A DNA stretch of 7,145 nucleotides from Microbacterium sp. (lineage in GTDB: Bacteria; Actinomycetota; Actinomycetes; Actinomycetales; Microbacteriaceae), in contig JAJUIM010000095.1 in NCBI GenBank assembly GCA_029267645.1, positions 1 to 7,145 on the forward strand. Direction: 5' to 3'. Positions 4,432 to 7,145 of this stretch are shown here, in pieces. Numbering within the stretch: position 1 is the first letter of the stretch; each line of letters begins with the position of its first letter. The notes beneath the pieces are model-generated. The model was not told the DNA's origin. It ran no database searches and worked only from the letters and a program-made list of their open reading frames with translations. Made by a program: the position numbers and the translations under genes.

Positions 4432-7022
4432 CTGACGTGCAGATCACGACGGCGGCGCGCGTGAGCGCCCCGCGATTCGAGCAGACCGAGCGGCCGCTCG
4501 GGATCGGCACGCCCGCGCCGCGCCTGAGCTGGCGGATCCGCGCGGCGGCCGGATGGCGCCAGGCCGGCTGGGAGGCCGAGGTGACGCGCGCGGGCGTCGT
4601 CACGACGGCGCAGGGGGTCGGATCCCAGCAGGTCCTCGTCGCCTGGCCCTTCGCGCCCCTCGCGTCGCGCGAGCGCGCGGCCGTGCGCCTGCGCGTGCGC
4701 GGCGACGACGGCGCATGGTCGGCATGGAGCGAGCAGGCCGAGGTCGAGGCGGGGCTGCTGCGCCCCGACGACTGGAGCGCGCGCCCCGTCGGCCCCGCGT
4801 GGGAGGAAACGATGGGCGACGAGCGTCGGCCCGCCCTCGTGCGCCGCGCGTTCGCGCTCGATCGCGAGGTCGTCCGCGCCCGGCTGTACGTCACGGCGCA
4901 CGGGCTCGCCGAGGTCGAGATCAACGGCGAGCGCGTGGGCGACCACGAGCTGCTGCCCGGCTGGACGAGCTACCGAGAGCGCCTCGTCTACTGGACGTTC
5001 GACGTGACGGACCGCGTCGCGCGCGGTGAGAACCGGATCGGCGCGTGGCTCGCCGACGGCTGGTATCGCGGCAGGCTCGGCTTCAACGGCGGGTATCGCG
5101 ACCTCTACGGCGACGACCAGGCGCTCATCGCGCAGCTCGAGGTCGAACTCGACGACGGATCGCGCGTGACGATCGCGACCGACGGATCCTGGGAGTCCGC
5201 GCGCGGGCCGATCCTCGCGTCGAGTCTGTACGACGGCGAGCACTACGACGCGCGCGAGGAGATCGCGGGCTGGTCGACGCCGGGCGGCCACGCGGGTGAC
5301 TGGACGCCCGTCGCCGTGGGGCGCCGGGATCCCGCGACGCTCGTCGCGCCGGTCCTCCCGCCCGTGCGTGCGACGGAGGAGCTGCGGCCCGTCTCCATCG
5401 AGCGCCTGCCGGACGGCGGCCACCTCATCGACTTCGGCCAGAACCTCGTGGGGCGGCTTCGCGTGACGGCGGACGGCGCGGCTGGCACGCGCATCGATCT
5501 GCGCCATGCCGAGGTGCTCGAACACGGTGCGCTTGGCACGAGGCCGCTGCGCCTCGCGGCGGCCCACGACGTGCTCGTGCTGGACGGCGCGGGCCCGCGC
5601 GTGTGGGAGCCGCGCTTCACCTTCCACGGCTTCCGCTACGCGACCGTGCACGGCGTGGCGGACCTGCGCGCGGACGACGTCGTAGCGCGGGTGATCCACA
5701 CGGACATGCGGCGCACCGGAACGTTCCGGTCGTCGAACGCCGAGCTCGACCGGCTGCACGAGAACGTCGTGTGGGGCATGCGCGGCAATTTCGTGAGCAT
5801 CCCGACCGACTGCCCGCAGCGCGACGAGCGGCTCGGGTGGACGGGCGACATCCAGGTGTTCGCGCCGACGGCGTCGTTCCTCTTCGACTGCGCCGGGTTC
5901 CTCGACAGCTGGCTCGCCGACGTCGCGGTCGAGCAGCTCGACGACGGCACCGTGCCGTGGTTCGTGCCGTCGATCCCCGGCGGCCCGACGTGGAACCCCA
6001 TCCGCACGGGCGCCGTCTGGGGCGACGTCGCCGTGCTGACGCCGCTCACCCTGCACGAGCGCTTCGGCGACCGGGGGATCCTCGAGGCGCAGTACGCGAG
6101 CGCGCGGGCGTGGACCGAGCGCATGATCCGCGAGGCGGGGCCGGAGCGGCTGTGGCGCACGGGGCAGCAGCTGGGCGACTGGCTGGATCCCGCCGCGCCG
6201 CCCGAGGATCCGGCGGCCGCGCGGACCGACCGCTTTCTCGTCGCGCAGGCGTACTTCGCCTGGACGACGCGGCAAATGGCGCGATATGCGCACCTCGTCG
6301 GGCGCACGGAGGAGGCCGAGCGGTACGCGCGCATCGCGGGCGAGGCGCGCGACGTCTTCCGCGCGACGTACGTGCGCGCCGACGGGCGCCTCACGAGCGA
6401 CGCGCAGGCGGCGTACGCGCTCGCGATCCGCTTCGACCTGCTGTCGCCCAGCGAGCGCGCGGCCGCGGGGGATCGGCTCGCGGAGCTCGTGCGGGAGGCG
6501 GGCGGTCGCATCGCGACCGGATTCGCGGGCACGCCCGTCATCTCGGACGCGCTCACCGCCACGGGCCACGTCGACGAGGCCTACGAGCTGCTGCTCGAGA
6601 CCGAGTGCCCCTCGTGGCTGTACACCGTGCGCATGGGCGGTACGACGATCTGGGAGCGGTGGGACTCGATGCTGCCCGACGGCAGCATCAATCCGGGCGA
6701 GATGACGTCGTTCAACCACTACGCGCTCGGATCCGTCGCGGACTGGATGCACCGCGTGATCGGCGGCCTCGCGCCTGCGGCGCCCGGGTACCGCCGCGTG
6801 GTGTGGTCTCCGCGTCCAGGCGGAGGCCTCTCGCACGCGCGCGTCACGTTCGACTCGCCGTACGGCGAGATCGCCGCATCCTGGTCGCGCGAGGCGGAGG
6901 GGATCCGGTATCGGCTCGAGACGCCGACGGGCGTCGACGCCGAGGTGCGGCTGCCGGGCGTCGCGGCGTCGATCGCCGCCCAGCCGGGATCCGTCTTCGA
7001 GCGGGTGGTGCCGGCCCGCTGA
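4428..7022 (+). CDS. Alpha-L-rhamnosidase, glycoside hydrolase family 78 (cytoplasmic)
   Basis: Inverting hydrolase that removes terminal alpha-L-rhamnose from glycosides or oligosaccharides; 864 aa, within the normal GH78 range. In order: an N-terminal beta-sandwich with the family's PRLSW (31-35); a second beta domain, about 134-310, with GWYRGRLGF (211-219); the concanavalin-like domain with DFGQNLVG (335-342); the (alpha/alpha)6 catalytic barrel, about 430-775; and a C-terminal beta domain. The catalytic loop DCPQRDERLGWTGD (461-474) carries Asp461, the expected general acid Glu467, Trp471 and Asp474. The expected general base is Glu743 in TIWERWDS, followed by SFNHYALGSV. No signal peptide or membrane anchor is present, so it should act on imported substrate in the cytoplasm. 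The ATG overlaps the permease stop with AAGGG directly before it; a GTG at 4437, with better spacing to that AAGGG, is an alternative start. Family confidence is very high; whether the natural substrate is a flavonoid glycoside, a pectin fragment or another rhamnoside is unknown. Confidence 0.95.
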   Translation: MTDVQITTAARVSAPRFEQTERPLGIGTPAPRLSWRIRAAAGWRQAGWEAEVTRAGVVTTAQGVGSQQVLVAWPFAPLASRERAAVRLRVRGDDGAWSAWSEQAEVEAGLLRPDDWSARPVGPAWEETMGDERRPALVRRAFALDREVVRARLYVTAHGLAEVEINGERVGDHELLPGWTSYRERLVYWTFDVTDRVARGENRIGAWLADGWYRGRLGFNGGYRDLYGDDQALIAQLEVELDDGSRVTIATDGSWESARGPILASSLYDGEHYDAREEIAGWSTPGGHAGDWTPVAVGRRDPATLVAPVLPPVRATEELRPVSIERLPDGGHLIDFGQNLVGRLRVTADGAAGTRIDLRHAEVLEHGALGTRPLRLAAAHDVLVLDGAGPRVWEPRFTFHGFRYATVHGVADLRADDVVARVIHTDMRRTGTFRSSNAELDRLHENVVWGMRGNFVSIPTDCPQRDERLGWTGDIQVFAPTASFLFDCAGFLDSWLADVAVEQLDDGTVPWFVPSIPGGPTWNPIRTGAVWGDVAVLTPLTLHERFGDRGILEAQYASARAWTERMIREAGPERLWRTGQQLGDWLDPAAPPEDPAAARTDRFLVAQAYFAWTTRQMARYAHLVGRTEEAERYARIAGEARDVFRATYVRADGRLTSDAQAAYALAIRFDLLSPSERAAAGDRLAELVREAGGRIATGFAGTPVISDALTATGHVDEAYELLLETECPSWLYTVRMGGTTIWERWDSMLPDGSINPGEMTSFNHYALGSVADWMHRVIGGLAPAAPGYRRVVWSPRPGGGLSHARVTFDSPYGEIAASWSREAEGIRYRLETPTGVDAEVRLPGVAASIAAQPGSVFERVVPAR

Positions 7023-7049
7023 CCCCGGCGAACTTCCGATTCCGTCCTG

Positions 7050-7055
7050 TAGACT
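7050..7055 (+). promoter_or_regulatory. Candidate -10 box for the next gene
   Basis: TAGACT matches the TAnnnT pattern of actinobacterial housekeeping promoters and lies in the spacer 28 bp after the rhamnosidase stop and 81 bp before the next start codon. No convincing -35 hexamer sits 16-18 bp upstream. If used, transcription would begin near 7062 and the next gene would have a leader of about 75 nt. This would make it a separate transcription unit rather than a fifth operon gene. Confidence 0.4.
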
Positions 7056-7106
7056 CTCGCGGCGACGCGTGAATCGTTTCAGGATGCATCCTGGTGATTC
7101 CGCGAG
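7056..7106 (+). other. Nested inverted repeat in the leader of the next gene
   Basis: Three stacked pairing segments share one axis: CTCGCG (7056-7061) with CGCGAG (7101-7106); GAATC (7071-7075) with GATTC (7096-7100); and CAGGA (7080-7084) with TCCTG (7089-7093) closing a TGCA loop. Together they give 16 pairs with a 9-nt bulge on the 5' side and a small internal loop. CAGGATGCATCCTG (7080-7093) is also a perfect 14-bp DNA palindrome. No T-run follows, so it does not look like a standard terminator. It could be a structured leader, a protein-binding site or a weak operon end. Confidence 0.5.
7070..7081. promoter_or_regulatory. Degenerate LacI-type operator upstream of the next gene
   Basis: TGAATCGTTTCA matches the core of the two strong operators (TGAAGCGCTTCA) at 10 of 12 positions, keeping TGAA, the central CG and TTCA. 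It lies 14 bp after the candidate -10 box, a position suited to repression. The flanking bases and the symmetry at the two changed positions are lost, and the site overlaps the inverted repeat, so chance similarity is possible. Confidence 0.35.
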
Positions 7107-7136
7107 TTCCGTTCAACGACGAGAAATCGGACACAC

Positions 7137-7145
7137 ATGGTACGC
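7137..7145 (+). CDS. Start of a further plus-strand gene (partial)
   Basis: An ATG at 7137 opens a frame reading Met-Val-Arg before the window ends. A weak GGA (7129-7131) precedes it by 5 nt. The 114-bp gap after the rhamnosidase, containing a candidate -10 box and a structured leader, fits a new gene start here. Three codons cannot identify a product, and the start itself is provisional. Confidence 0.4.

Noticed and set aside
4395..6836. A minus-strand open frame of 813 codons opposite the rhamnosidase
   Set aside because: Its translation is Arg/Ala/Val/His-rich and low in complexity with no recognisable domain, while the opposite strand encodes an intact GH78 enzyme. Long antisense frames are expected in GC-rich coding DNA.

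Overview
The window looks like a chromosomal segment of a high-GC Gram-positive bacterium, an actinobacterium. The base composition is very GC-rich with G/C at most third codon positions. The substrate-binding protein is a lipoprotein, and the genes are joined by ATGA stop/start overlaps. The style fits Microbacteriaceae, but that family assignment is inference.

Layout. Positions 1-81 hold the C-terminal tail of an unidentified plus-strand gene. It converges on a minus-strand LacI-family repressor gene (143-1174), and the two share one perfect hairpin terminator (96-132). The repressor is divergently transcribed from a four-gene plus-strand operon (1291-7022): a lipoprotein sugar-binding protein, two CUT1-type ABC permeases, and an alpha-L-rhamnosidase of family GH78. 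The divergent promoter region carries two nearly identical LacI-type palindromes (1215-1230 and 1237-1252), with centres 22 bp apart. A 13-bp hairpin lies between the binding-protein gene and the first permease gene. The permease-permease and permease-rhamnosidase junctions are both ATGA overlaps. After the rhamnosidase comes a 114-bp spacer with a candidate -10 box, a degenerate LacI-type operator and a nested inverted repeat. The start codon of a further plus-strand gene then falls at the window edge (7137).

How it works together (inference from family knowledge). The lipoprotein captures a rhamnose-containing oligosaccharide or glycoside outside the cell and the two permeases import it. 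The GH78 enzyme has no signal peptide, so it would release L-rhamnose in the cytoplasm. The LacI protein would repress the operon, and probably itself, through the paired operators until a sugar inducer binds. No ABC ATPase and no rhamnose catabolic enzyme is encoded here. The transporter therefore probably borrows a shared ATPase of the MsiK type, and rhamnose breakdown must be encoded elsewhere.

No mobile element, CRISPR array, tRNA or rRNA is visible. The system is a recognisable class of sugar-uptake locus rather than an obviously new one. The points most worth checking are the paired operator architecture, the possible third operator before the next gene, and the structured leader of that gene.
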